From Pseudomonadota bacterium (GTDB lineage: Bacteria; Pseudomonadota; Gammaproteobacteria; Steroidobacterales; Steroidobacteraceae), in assembly GCA_021850555.1 (NCBI GenBank), contig JAJZLX010000218.1:1-15575 (forward strand): a DNA stretch of 15,575 nt, in the 5' to 3' direction. The translations under genes were made by a program, and so were the position numbers. Of this stretch, positions 7,039 through 14,807 are shown one piece after another (the stretch's first letter is position 1; every line of letters begins with the position of its first letter). The notes beneath the pieces are model-generated. The model was given only the letters and a program-made list of their open reading frames with translations. It did no database searches and was not told the DNA's origin.

Positions 7039-7437
7039 TGTACTGATCCCCGGGCGGCAGAGACGATGGCGCCTGGCGCGGAGGCGGACCGGTTCGCGAC
7101 TGGCCGTCGGTGGCCTTGTCAAATGGACGAGGCCGCGGCTATTTGCGCTCGAGCGCAATGCGCGTCCCGCGCATCTAATCCGTCTTCCCCACCGGGATCC
7201 GGATGCGAAGGGATTCTCACTGACCCTTTCCGGCCGTGCGTGACGCCGGCAATCCTTCGCGCAGCGTACCTTCCGGATCGTCAGTGGCCGCACGACAGCC
7301 GTTTGCTTGGCCCAGGCCAACAGGCCATCTTGACGCGATGCCCGCTGTGCTGCTGAGACGGGCGCGCCGTGATGGCGGGTTTCGCATCGCTCCTGATGCC
7401 GTGCGCGCGAAACGGGCTCGATGCGTGATGTGCCGGA
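7039..7437. other. About 400 bases without an intact gene
   Basis: No convincing protein frame. It holds a pair of abutting palindromes (7143-7158 and 7158-7174). The end of the stretch, from about 7357, reads GGFRIAPDAV in another frame, weakly like the beta-3 region of a short-chain dehydrogenase, so the decayed gene described next may begin here. Confidence 0.35.
7143..7174. repeat. Two abutting palindromes
   Basis: TTGCGCTCGAGCGCAA (7143-7158) is a perfect 16-bp palindrome. It shares its last base with ATGCGCG-TCC-CGCGCAT (7158-7174), a 7-bp hairpin. Symmetry of this kind suits a dimeric regulator site; no regulator is identified. Confidence 0.5.
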
Positions 7438-7921
7438 TGCCTCGACTTTCTGGTCGGCGACTCCGGTGGCATTCACTGGAGCCTGACGTCTGAGCCCCTG
7501 AACACCTAGCCGGGCGGGGGGCTCGACAGCATCCGCAATATCCATTCCAAGGACCTGACGTTCCTGACTCAAAGGTTTCCGTCCCTCAACAGCGACGGCG
7601 GACGCATCGTCAAGGTATCGCCGATGCGGACTCGCGTTGCCTCACCGGAGGGAAGGTCTGTGCTTCGATGACGGGCCGCGCGAGGCGCTGTCGAGGCATG
7701 GGGTCTTGTAGCTGGGGCCGTGCGGAATCGGCGTCGATGCCGGTGTGACGGGTCCGGCCGCCGATTCAGGCGGTGGCGCCATTGCCAGCGGCAGCCACTT
7801 CGTGCGCACATTCGTGCGGCTCCCGAAGACGCTCGTGTCCGGCGCCGCACTCGCTCGCAAGGTCGGCGAGCCTGAGCTCAAGCACCGGCATCACGGGAAT
7901 GCGCGCAAGGCCATCTTCTGA
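7438..7921 (+). pseudogene. Decayed short-chain dehydrogenase/reductase (SDR)
   Basis: No intact frame exists, but SDR landmarks appear in the right order. In one frame: LDFLVGDSGGI (7441-7473; compare LDxLVNNAG), then a TAG at 7507-7509, then DLTFLTQRF, GGRIVKVS (7597-7620; compare GGRIVNxSS) and a TGA at 7669-7671. The sequence then shifts to a second frame, open from 7667 apart from a TAG at 7709-7711: EALSRHGVL, LGPCGIGVDAG (compare LGPRGIxVNAxxPG), SGGGAI and LARKVGEPE (compare LGRVGEPED). It ends at TGA 7919-7921. The catalytic YxxxK is lost around the frameshift, and NNAG has become GDSG. The gene once encoded an NAD(P)-dependent oxidoreductase and is now non-functional. The N-terminal nucleotide-binding glycine motif is not visible. 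Confidence 0.7.
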
Positions 7922-8275
7922 GGGCACTGCCGACTGGAGAGCGCACCGACACCGAGCGTCACAACATCGCCGCGCCGGCGCTCCTGAGGACAATAGAGTG
8001 GCGGGAACCACCTCGGCCCCATGCATCTCTCATAGCGTCTTCTCCGTATGGTGAGTGCCCGGCGCGCCGCCTAAAGTGATGGCCGTCGCGATCGATTTGC
8101 CCGTTCGTTCCCTTCCCCCTTTCCGAGGAGAAGCGAACGGGCCGGAGCGCGACCGATGCATGTAGCCGATCTGAGCTTCTTACGCAGACTATCCGCAGGC
8201 GCGCCGGCAAGGTACCTGGAAGTTGCGCAGGCCACCGAGACACCGTAGTCCCATGGACAACGCGGCAGCAACAGC
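7922..8275. other. About 350 bases between two gene remnants
   Basis: No intact gene. It contains an inverted repeat, GCCCGTTCG (8099-8107) and CGAACGGGC (8134-8142), around a pyrimidine-rich loop. From ATG 8156 a frame reads MHVADLSFLRRLSAGAPARY before a TAG at 8246-8248. This faintly resembles the start of an ABC exporter nucleotide-binding domain (VxxLSFxY..GAP) and is in the same frame as the ABC remnant that follows, so the decayed ABC gene may reach back to here. Confidence 0.35.
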
Positions 8276-8793
8276 CTTGGCGTGCAACCAGCGCTTCAGC
8301 CCACAGAGAATCTCCTGCGGGAGGCAGTCTCCCTGCGCGGCCAAGGTCTGCCTTTACTCCCACCACGACACACGCCTGCCTGGATGAGGTCATCGGCCGG
8401 ATGCATGGCGGCTACGACATGATGGTGGGCGAGCGGGGATTGAAGCTCTCCGGGGGACAGCGGCAATGTGTGGCGATTGCGCGCGCCATGCTGGGCGAGG
8501 CCGCCGTCATCCTGCTCGATGAGCCGAGCAGCAGCTTGGATGCGCTGACCGAGCAGCGTCTGATGCAGGCGTTGCGGCGTCTCGGGGAACGCCGCGCCAC
8601 GCTGCTCATCGCGCACAGGCTGTCGATCACGGCGTCCGCTGACCTGATCCTGCTTCTCAGCCGAGGTCGCATCGTGCAGCGAGGTACGCACGCCGAACTG
8701 CTCGCGCAGAACGGGGCTTACGGCGAGCTCTGGCGAGCCTGTCATGCCGGATCCGCAGAGCATCCGGCGCACGCATTGCGACTCAGCTGCTGA
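8276..8793 (+). pseudogene. Truncated ABC-exporter ATP-binding domain
   Basis: The C-terminal half of an ABC exporter nucleotide-binding domain. From 8401 (in fact from about 8374) the frame is intact: LDEVIGRMHGGYD, the signature LSGGQRQ, Walker B with catalytic Glu (VILLDEPSSSLD), the H-loop (LIAHRLS) and the closing RIVQRGTHAELLAQNGAYGE. Upstream, in another frame (8276-8320), LGVQPALQPTENLLR matches the Q-loop region (LGVVxQ..LF..TxxENLL), so one frameshift separates the two. No Walker A and no transmembrane domain are present. The intact 8401-8793 frame could make a 130-residue peptide, but it could not bind ATP normally. Best call: the remnant of a fused TMD-NBD exporter of the MsbA/Atm1/type-I-secretion kind. 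Its substrate is unknowable. Confidence 0.8.
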
Positions 8794-8863
8794 TCGGGCG
8801 CGCTTGCAGTCGGAACCTCCCGTCTGGCTCGGCGGGCGCAGAGGCCCAGGCGGAACGAAATAG

Positions 8864-8892
8864 CCGTCTGGAGCTGACGGGGCATTTTTTTT
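8864..8892 (+). terminator. Probable intrinsic terminator with an eight-T tract
   Basis: CCGTC (8864-8868) pairs with GACGG (8876-8880) around a 7-base loop; GGCA then leads into eight T (8885-8892). The stem is short but GC-rich. It lies 71 bases after the ABC remnant and would end its transcript. It is the only good T-tract seen in this part of the window. Confidence 0.5.
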
Positions 8893-8930
8893 CTGACGGC
8901 CTGAAACGGCCTGAAACGGCCTGGACCGGC
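8893..8930 (+). repeat. Short imperfect tandem repeat, 10-base unit
   Basis: Four consecutive copies based on CTGAAACGGC: CTGACGGC (2 bases short), two perfect copies at 8901-8920, and CTGGACCGGC. It follows the T-tract directly and lies between the ABC remnant and the 3' end of the receptor gene. Confidence 0.7.
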
Positions 8931-9056
8931 AAGGAACGCCGATTCAGCGGTATGCGATCATCCCTGTGCCCCGAATCGTCCGATTGCCCGTACGCACCGG
9001 TGGCACCGGAGCATGGCGAGGCAGCTGGCGCGAAGGCCCCTCCCGGGGGCGGAACC

Positions 9057-11924
9057 TTACTGCATTCTCAAGGTGAAACTGGCATACAGCGTCCTGCCTG
9101 GTGCCGGATAGATCGAAGCATCGTAATGCAGGGGCTGCAACACCGAGACCGGTGGTCCTTGATTGAGGATATTGTCGATTCCGGCTGTGAGTGACAATTG
9201 CCGCGAGATCCTATAGGTGAAGTACAGATCATGGTAGAACGTCGTGCCCAGCTCATTGCGCGATAGCCTCGAGTTCGTGAGGTCCGGCTCCGAGCACAGC
9301 CCGAGCGCCGCGTAGCTCAACGGGGTTCCGGCATAGCGATCGGTGCATGCTTCGGTCATGGGGCCGAAAGCCCTGATCAGCCAGCCCGCATCCCAGGGCC
9401 CGTCTCGCCAGTCAAGGCTCCCGGTGCCGTCCCAGCGGGGAATGCCGCTCGGTGAGCCCGATCCCAGCTCGACTCCAGCGAGATCCACTACCGATGTGCC
9501 ATTGGCAGTCACTGTGACGACCCGGTACTCGGGCGTCCAGGCGACGTCGCCGTGTACCGAGAATTCCCCGAATGACGTCGCCCAGGCGTAGCGCAGTCCC
9601 CCGGTCAACCAATCGGTCGCGATGCTCTGGCTGTTAAATCCCTCGGTCGATACGACGGTCAGCTCGCCGTCCGGGGCGCGGTCGATGCCCGAACAGGCAA
9701 AGGCGGCTTGAAGCTCGTAGCAGTCGAGCAGGGTCTGTTGAGCGCTCAGTCGACTGATGGCGCTGCGGATATCGATGCGATAGTACGCCATGTCGATCGA
9801 CAGGCCCGGCGCCGAGCTCGGGATCCACTTGGCGCTGAGCCAGATGTTGTTGCTTCGTTCTGCCTGCAAAGCGGGATTGCCGATCTTGAGGGTCTGTACG
9901 TCCGGATTGCTTTGGATGTAGCTCCCCGGCACTCCCGCGGCCGCACAGGCCGCGGCAACGGCGGAAGCAACGCCGATGGTGGTATAGTTGCTGCAAGGAT
10001 CGCTGATGGCGGCCGCCGAGGCCGGGCTGGGCTGCCCGAGTTCGCGCAGGTCCGGCGTGCGAAATCCCTGGGCCCATCCAGCCTGGAGACTCAAGTTCCG
10101 AGTCGCATCGAAGGTCAGCGTCGCCTCCCCGACGGCTCCACTCCCGGTATGCGAGAAGTCGTACACGCGAACCCCGCCGCCGAGCGTGAGTGCATGCTTG
10201 CCGCCGATGAGCGGCGCGACGGTCTCGGTCCACACGGCATTGCCGTGATAACCACCGATGTAGGCAGGAACCCGCAGCAGCGGGACTGCGCTGTCGATTC
10301 CCTGAGCGGCGGCCGGGTCGGGTTGAAAGTCTCCGTGCCGGGCCTGGTACTGATAGCCCACGGCGAGGGCGACGGGTCCGGCCGGAAGCCGGAAAAAATC
10401 GGCTTGTGAAATCGAGGCGCTCACGGTCTCAAGCGTGTTGGCAATATGATTCCGCTCGGGCAGGCCGATGAACGCGCTCATGGCCGGCGTGATGCCCCCC
10501 GGTCCCTCAAAGAGGTTGATTGGTGTGCATGCGGGTACCGACGCACACACGGCCGGGCTGGCGAGGGCCAGGGCGAGATTGCTCAGGTTGACGCGGCCCC
10601 GATTCTGATCGCTGACGCGGCTCGATGACCAGAGATAGGCCACGTGCCATTTCCAGGGAGAGGGCGCGTGATGGTCGATGCTGCCGCGAAGGGAGAGGGT
10701 CGCACGGTAGGTATCGGAAGTGTCGTTGAACACAACCGGTCCCAGGGCACTCATGCTTTGAGAGAGCGCGAGGAGGTTGGCGTTCGGGCCGCTGGCCTCA
10801 AGCGCCACGCCGAACGGGTTATAGGGTTGTGCCGCGCTTATGGAGATCGGCAGACCCGAGGTTCCGAGCGTGAGGGTTGTCGGCGATCCTTCCTGGCTCG
10901 CGGTCCGACGTCCGACGAAGATGCTCGCGTTCGCTCTTATGTCGTCCCCGATGTCGCGAAAGCCGCTCACGTACAAACCCCATTGCTGCAAGGGCATGAT
11001 GAGATAGTTATAGGGCAAGGTATTGAACCTGTCGCCGGCGGTAAGCGGGCTGAAGCCGCCCGCCGCGCCGGGCGTTGCGGTCAGATTGCAGAGGCGGGCA
11101 CCGTCGGCCTGCACGGGACAGAGGCTCGAGGAGGCATACGGCCCGCTCGACGGCACGAACTCGAATTGCCCGTAGGGCGTGATGGGGCTTAAGCGCGACA
11201 GGCCGGTGCCGGGCAGGGGGCCAGCGGTCAAACTGCGAGCCGATGCGAAGATGCCGTCCTGTCGCGACCAGCTGAGCAGTGCCATCAGACCCGAGGATTT
11301 CCCACGCCGCCCGAGAGCGAGGCTCGCCCAGGTGTGGTTGCCGTCCCAGTGGCCGCTGCCCCGGGACTCGCCCGTGCCGGCCGTGGCCATCACGCCGTTG
11401 AGGGTCGGTACCGTGATGATATTGATTACGCCGGCAATCGCCGCGTCTCCGTATCGCACGGCGCCCCGCGCCGGATAGACCTCGATTTTCTGAATCAACG
11501 CCACTGGAAAGGTGGAAAGATCGGTGTCCCCTTGGGCGCCCTGAATCCAGCGCTGGTCATTCACCAGAACGACGAGCCGCGAATGGTTCAAATCGAACAG
11601 ATCCGCGCTTTGCTCCCCTCCGTTGGTGAACTTGTTGGTGCTCGCCGTTCCCAGCCCGTTGGCGCTGCCGAAGATCGGCATCAGCCGCAGCGCCTGCCCC
11701 AAGTTATCGACGCCGAGGTCGCGAAGCGCGGTCGCGGTCAGTATCTTTACCGGCGACTGGGTGCTCAGGCCCAGCATCGGTGGGCGCGAGGCCTGCACCA
11801 CGACCTGCCCCAGCTGTGTCGGCAGATCGAAGTTGGCGGGACCGGCAAGCGCGGCGCTCGCGACCAGGCACGCGGATAAGCCTATGAATGGCCTGATGGC
11901 CGAATGGGATGTTCGCGCGGTCAT
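9057..11924 (-). CDS. TonB-dependent outer-membrane receptor
   Basis: A 955-residue outer-membrane active transporter. Signal peptide residues 1-27 (hydrophobic core to ASAALA), TonB-box-like segment LGQVVVQASR (38-47), plug about 55-172 (SPVKILTATAL ... KIEVYPARGAVRYGDAAIAG ... VINIIT), and a beta-barrel from about 175 to the end. INLFEGPGGITPAMSAFI matches the NLFGGPGSITPEM-type motif common in proteobacterial receptors of the siderophore/vitamin class. Ten cysteines in the mature part fall into five close pairs, apparently in outer loops. The substrate cannot be named. ATG 11924 is chosen because the signal peptide begins there; in-frame starts at 11981 (TTG), 11978 and 11969 (ATG) would add up to 19 residues, and none has a clear ribosome binding site. 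The protein ends ..FTLRMQ, not in the usual terminal Phe. It diverges from blaI-M56, which suggests shared regulation. Confidence 0.92.
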   Translation of the reverse strand: MTARTSHSAIRPFIGLSACLVASAALAGPANFDLPTQLGQVVVQASRPPMLGLSTQSPVKILTATALRDLGVDNLGQALRLMPIFGSANGLGTASTNKFTNGGEQSADLFDLNHSRLVVLVNDQRWIQGAQGDTDLSTFPVALIQKIEVYPARGAVRYGDAAIAGVINIITVPTLNGVMATAGTGESRGSGHWDGNHTWASLALGRRGKSSGLMALLSWSRQDGIFASARSLTAGPLPGTGLSRLSPITPYGQFEFVPSSGPYASSSLCPVQADGARLCNLTATPGAAGGFSPLTAGDRFNTLPYNYLIMPLQQWGLYVSGFRDIGDDIRANASIFVGRRTASQEGSPTTLTLGTSGLPISISAAQPYNPFGVALEASGPNANLLALSQSMSALGPVVFNDTSDTYRATLSLRGSIDHHAPSPWKWHVAYLWSSSRVSDQNRGRVNLSNLALALASPAVCASVPACTPINLFEGPGGITPAMSAFIGLPERNHIANTLETVSASISQADFFRLPAGPVALAVGYQYQARHGDFQPDPAAAQGIDSAVPLLRVPAYIGGYHGNAVWTETVAPLIGGKHALTLGGGVRVYDFSHTGSGAVGEATLTFDATRNLSLQAGWAQGFRTPDLRELGQPSPASAAAISDPCSNYTTIGVASAVAAACAAAGVPGSYIQSNPDVQTLKIGNPALQAERSNNIWLSAKWIPSSAPGLSIDMAYYRIDIRSAISRLSAQQTLLDCYELQAAFACSGIDRAPDGELTVVSTEGFNSQSIATDWLTGGLRYAWATSFGEFSVHGDVAWTPEYRVVTVTANGTSVVDLAGVELGSGSPSGIPRWDGTGSLDWRDGPWDAGWLIRAFGPMTEACTDRYAGTPLSYAALGLCSEPDLTNSRLSRNELGTTFYHDLYFTYRISRQLSLTAGIDNILNQGPPVSVLQPLHYDASIYPAPGRTLYASFTLRMQ

Positions 11925-12499
11925 ATACAGATGGTGGTATGAGCCCTCTTGAGGCGAGCTCGGTGGCATAAGCTCCATCAATCAGAAAGCAGAGGAGTCC
12001 GAGCGCGTAAGTCAAGTGCGCCGCCGGGCGGATGAGGCAAAGTTGTGGCGCTCGAAGCGCCATCGCTGCGAGTGCGACGGCAGCGCATTGCGACCGAGAC
12101 GGTTCCTCGATCGCAACGGCCGCCCTCTCCCACGGCCGCTGGGCCCGAGGTCGATTCTGCGGTCTGCACAGACGCCGCCTTGGCCGGCATTGACCCAGGC
12201 TGGAGTGCAATGTGTGGCGGGCAAGCGGATCTCGTTCTGCAAGTCGCCGCTTTACGCGCTCGAATTCTGTCCTCCCAGGGTGACTTTAAGTGGAGGGCTG
12301 CGTTTACTACCAGCGGCCGTAGATGAGCCCGTCGCCCCATCCGCTCGGTCGAGCGTATCGCCGGTGGCGCGCCGGGGCCTCGAGAGTGGGCGGATCCTCC
12401 CGATCGAAGAAGGCCGGGCGGCAGTGGACGCCCGGCGGTCTCGGTCGGGCGAGTCTTTGCCCATTGCAGATTTCCGCGGAACTTGCGACTCTTCCACAG
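11925..12499. other. Divergent intergenic region, receptor / blaI
   Basis: About 575 bases between two divergent start codons, so it must hold both promoters. Frames on either strand are Arg-rich and unrecognisable. I found no TACA-N-TGTA-type BlaI operator. A 7-bp hairpin, TGGCGCT-CGA-AGCGCCA, lies at 12046-12062. A less GC-rich patch at about 12248-12305 (GCTTTACG to GCGTTTACTA) is the best place for a promoter toward blaI, but no convincing -35/-10 pair is visible. Confidence 0.4.
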
Positions 12500-12937
12500 A
12501 TGGCGCCGCGTCGCGCCGGCATAGAGCAGAGATCAGAGGTGCGCGGACGTCTGGAGTTTGGGCCACTAGAGCTCAGAGTGCTCGCAGTGCTGTGGGAGCG
12601 GGGATGCGCTGCCACGGTGCGTGACGTGCAGACGTCCTTCCCGCAGCTCGCCTATACCACGCTCATGACGACCCTGGATCGGCTGTACCGCAAGGGCGTG
12701 CTGTGCCGTTGCCGTCTCGGTCGCGCTTTCGGTTACGAGCCGCGATGCTCGCGCGACGAGTTGTTCGGGCAAATGGTGTCCGGTCAGGTCAGTGATTTGC
12801 TGGCCTCTTGCGGTGACAGCACGGCGCTGTTGTCCACCCTGGTGCAGGCCGTCGGCCACGCCGATGCCGAGCTGCTCGATGAGCTCGAGGCGCTGGTGCA
12901 AGCCGAGCGCTCACGACTGAAGTGGGGGTGCAAGTGA
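12500..12937 (+). CDS. BlaI/MecI/CopY-family transcriptional repressor
   Basis: A 145-residue winged-helix repressor. The wHTH spans about residues 19-82: LELRVLAVLWERG, TVRDV, then LAYTTLMTTLDRLYRKGVL, the family's most conserved stretch (recognition helix), and GRAFGYEPR. The C-terminal half (about 85-140) is helical and should dimerise. In BlaR/BlaI systems the repressor is inactivated by cleavage near the end of the first dimer helix. It has six cysteines (36, 69, 71, 83, 104, 144), including a CRC at 69-71 beside the wing, which is unusual. ATG 12500 is used; GTG 12539 with AGAG upstream is a credible later start, and the frame is open back to 12323 without family resemblance. The stop overlaps the next gene's GTG start (GTGA, 12934-12937). 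Confidence 0.88.
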   Translation: MAPRRAGIEQRSEVRGRLEFGPLELRVLAVLWERGCAATVRDVQTSFPQLAYTTLMTTLDRLYRKGVLCRCRLGRAFGYEPRCSRDELFGQMVSGQVSDLLASCGDSTALLSTLVQAVGHADAELLDELEALVQAERSRLKWGCK

Positions 12938-13872
12938 CATACGGGGTGACGTTGACACTGGTGTTGCTCGGCAGCTTTGGCCTGTGCAATCTGCTGCTGT
13001 CGGTGGCGGTTGCCTGCTGCCGGCGAGTCGGGTGGCTCGGGCGTGTAGTCACGGCCGATGCCGTGCTCGGCATACGGCTCGTGCCCGCGGCGGGCTCCGC
13101 GCTCCTCGATTTGACCATCGTTCTTCCCGCGTTCCTGTTGTACGAGCCGCCGCACGCGCACGACAGGCCCGGGGCGCTTCTGATGATTTCAGCGGCGTTG
13201 GCGCTGTTAGTTCTCGCGGACGGAGTGCGGCGCGCGTGGGGTGCGTGGCGGGCCACGCGGGCATTGGTGCGCCGTGTGCCGCTGCTGCGGATTCAACCGC
13301 TGGCCGGGGGCACTGAAATCAGCGTCATCAACGTGGCGGAGCCTTTGGTGGCGGTCGTGGGAAGCTGGCGCCAGCGGATCGTCGCGGCACGGTGCGTCGC
13401 TGCAGCCTGCGACGGGGAGGAGTTCCGGCAGGTCATCGCGCATGAGGCCGCTCACATGGGCGCCCGGGACAATCTGAAGCTGCTCGCGATGCTGGCCATG
13501 CCCGATGTGCTTGCCTGGCTGCCCGCCGGCACCGCGCTGACGGCGCAGTGGCGCGCTGCGACCGAGATCGAGGCGGATGAGAGTGCAAGCGGTGCCGATC
13601 CTCGCAAGCGTGTCGCGCTGGCCTCGGCGCTCATCAAGGTGGCGCGCCTCTCGGTTGCGAGCGGCCGGCCCCATCGAGCCGCACGGGTGGGCGGCTACTT
13701 CGGCGGACTCGAGCACCGTATTCGACGGCTGCTTGCGCCGTCCCCGGGAGCGAATCCCGCCTTTCCCGGCCGTCGCGTTATCGCCACGGCGCTGTTGGCT
13801 TCTTTGCTCGCCGTGCCCCTGTATTCGTTCGTTCATCGGGCCATCGAGGTGTTGGTCGCCTTTGGTCGCTGA
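12934..13872 (+). CDS. M56-family (BlaR1-like) membrane metallopeptidase without sensor domain
   Basis: A 312-residue integral-membrane zinc peptidase of the BlaR1/MecR1 family. Likely transmembrane segments are at about 4-29, 50-70, 80-97 and 281-303. The catalytic HExxH is HEAAH (170-174), followed by the conserved R-D-N (ARDN) and a downstream zinc ligand in EIEADE (about 211-216). In BlaR1 this cytosolic protease cleaves the BlaI repressor after a signal. The chain stops a few residues after the last membrane segment, so the penicillin-binding sensor of BlaR1 is absent and the signal must be perceived otherwise. The GTG at 12934 overlaps the blaI stop and has GGGGG about 6 bases upstream; GTG 12922 is a less likely start. 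It is co-transcribed with blaI, and an 8-bp hairpin follows it. Confidence 0.87.
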   Translation: MTYGVTLTLVLLGSFGLCNLLLSVAVACCRRVGWLGRVVTADAVLGIRLVPAAGSALLDLTIVLPAFLLYEPPHAHDRPGALLMISAALALLVLADGVRRAWGAWRATRALVRRVPLLRIQPLAGGTEISVINVAEPLVAVVGSWRQRIVAARCVAAACDGEEFRQVIAHEAAHMGARDNLKLLAMLAMPDVLAWLPAGTALTAQWRAATEIEADESASGADPRKRVALASALIKVARLSVASGRPHRAARVGGYFGGLEHRIRRLLAPSPGANPAFPGRRVIATALLASLLAVPLYSFVHRAIEVLVAFGR

Positions 13873-13890
13873 GTGCCGGGCGCAGTGGCG

Positions 13891-13910
13891 CGGGCCGCTC
13901 AGGCGGCCCG
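13891..13910 (+). terminator. Hairpin after the blaI-M56 operon
   Basis: CGGGCCGC (13891-13898), loop TCAG, GCGGCCCG (13903-13910), 18 bases after the M56 stop. The stem is very GC-rich with only a TT after it, so it is probably a weak intrinsic terminator. Confidence 0.55.
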
Positions 13911-14150
13911 TTGGTCATGATCGGGAGCGCCGGTTGCGCATCGTTGCGGCCCGAGCGGGTGCGCGTCCGTCTTCGAGGAGCTTGCCGGAATCTTGTGCCG
14001 GATCTCCAGGCCGTACGACGGGGTCGCAGGCGCGCCCGAGCCGTTGACGGGCTGAGCGTCGCTGCGCTCCGCGAAACCCTATGCTCGATTGTCAGGCCGC
14101 CTTTTGCTCGGCGAGCGATCTGCGGTGCAACGCCGCTTCCTTGACCGCCG

Positions 14151-14807
14151 GTGGATCGTAGTTCGCGTCCATTGGCCGTACGTCGTCCGCGCGCTGATGC
14201 GCAGCGCAACCTCGGTGCGTTGCTTGAGGCGGCGAAGGCGGTATTCGCCGAATCCGGCGTGGATGCTCCCGTGCGCGAGATTGCCGAGCGCGCAGGGGTA
14301 GGGGTGGGCACCGTCTATCGCCACTTCCCGCAGAGCGCGGACCTGATCGCTGCGGTCTGCCGTCAGGAAATCGATGCCTGTGCTGATGCGGCGCCGCTGC
14401 TCGCGAAGCAGAACCCGCCGTTCGAGGCCTTGGCGAAGTGGTTGCAGCGATACGCGGCGTGGATTGGAACTAAGCGAGGGCTCGCTAAGGCCCTGCATTC
14501 CGGCGACCCGGCCTTTGAAGCCCTGCCGGCCTATTTCGAGCGCCGCCTTCGGCCGGCCTTCAGAGCGCTCTTCACATCCGCAATCCTCGCCGGCGTGGTC
14601 CGGGCGGATGTTGATGCCAATGATCTGCTGAGCGCGGTTGCGAAACCGTGCATGTCTGACCGTAGTGTCACGCCCGATTATGCGCGACGGATGGTGGCGC
14701 TTCTTGTCGACGGCTTGCGCCATGGCGCAGACCGGCCGGTGGGTGAAGCGCCCAAAAGAAAAGGCTCTATGAAAATCGAGCGGGTGATGCTGCGACGTAG
14801 GGGTTGA
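14151..14807 (+). CDS. TetR/AcrR-family transcriptional regulator
   Basis: A 218-residue TetR-type repressor. The N-terminal HTH occupies about residues 17-65: LLEAAKAVFAESGVDAPVRE, then IAERAGVGVGTVYRHFPQSA (recognition helix and the diagnostic YRHF). The ligand-binding/dimerisation domain follows, with WLQRYAAWIGTKRGLAKAL and AGVVRADVDANDLL, a pattern seen in a large group of TetR regulators with an SbtR-like C-terminal domain. The last 25 residues are basic (KRKGSMKIERVMLRRRG) and unusual for the family, which suggests a shifted or extended end. The GTG at 14151 has no visible Shine-Dalgarno; TTG 14172 is possible. TetR genes often diverge from their target, but no divergent gene is convincing here. 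It is separated from blaI-M56 by a hairpin and about 280 bases, so it is probably independent. Confidence 0.85.
   Translation: MDRSSRPLAVRRPRADAQRNLGALLEAAKAVFAESGVDAPVREIAERAGVGVGTVYRHFPQSADLIAAVCRQEIDACADAAPLLAKQNPPFEALAKWLQRYAAWIGTKRGLAKALHSGDPAFEALPAYFERRLRPAFRALFTSAILAGVVRADVDANDLLSAVAKPCMSDRSVTPDYARRMVALLVDGLRHGADRPVGEAPKRKGSMKIERVMLRRRG

Noticed and set aside
6697..7572. 291-residue minus-strand frame crossing the RRM gene and the area after it
   Set aside because: Antisense to the RRM gene and the SDR remnant; Arg-rich, no motif, and it reads through the 19-bp stem-loop.
11704..12210. 168-residue minus-strand frame overlapping the receptor start
   Set aside because: It contains a hydrophobic stretch, but most of it is the receptor's signal-peptide and plug region read in another frame.
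11925..12499. Classical BlaI operator (TACA-N-TGTA dyad)
   Set aside because: Searched by eye in the divergent region; no such dyad was found.
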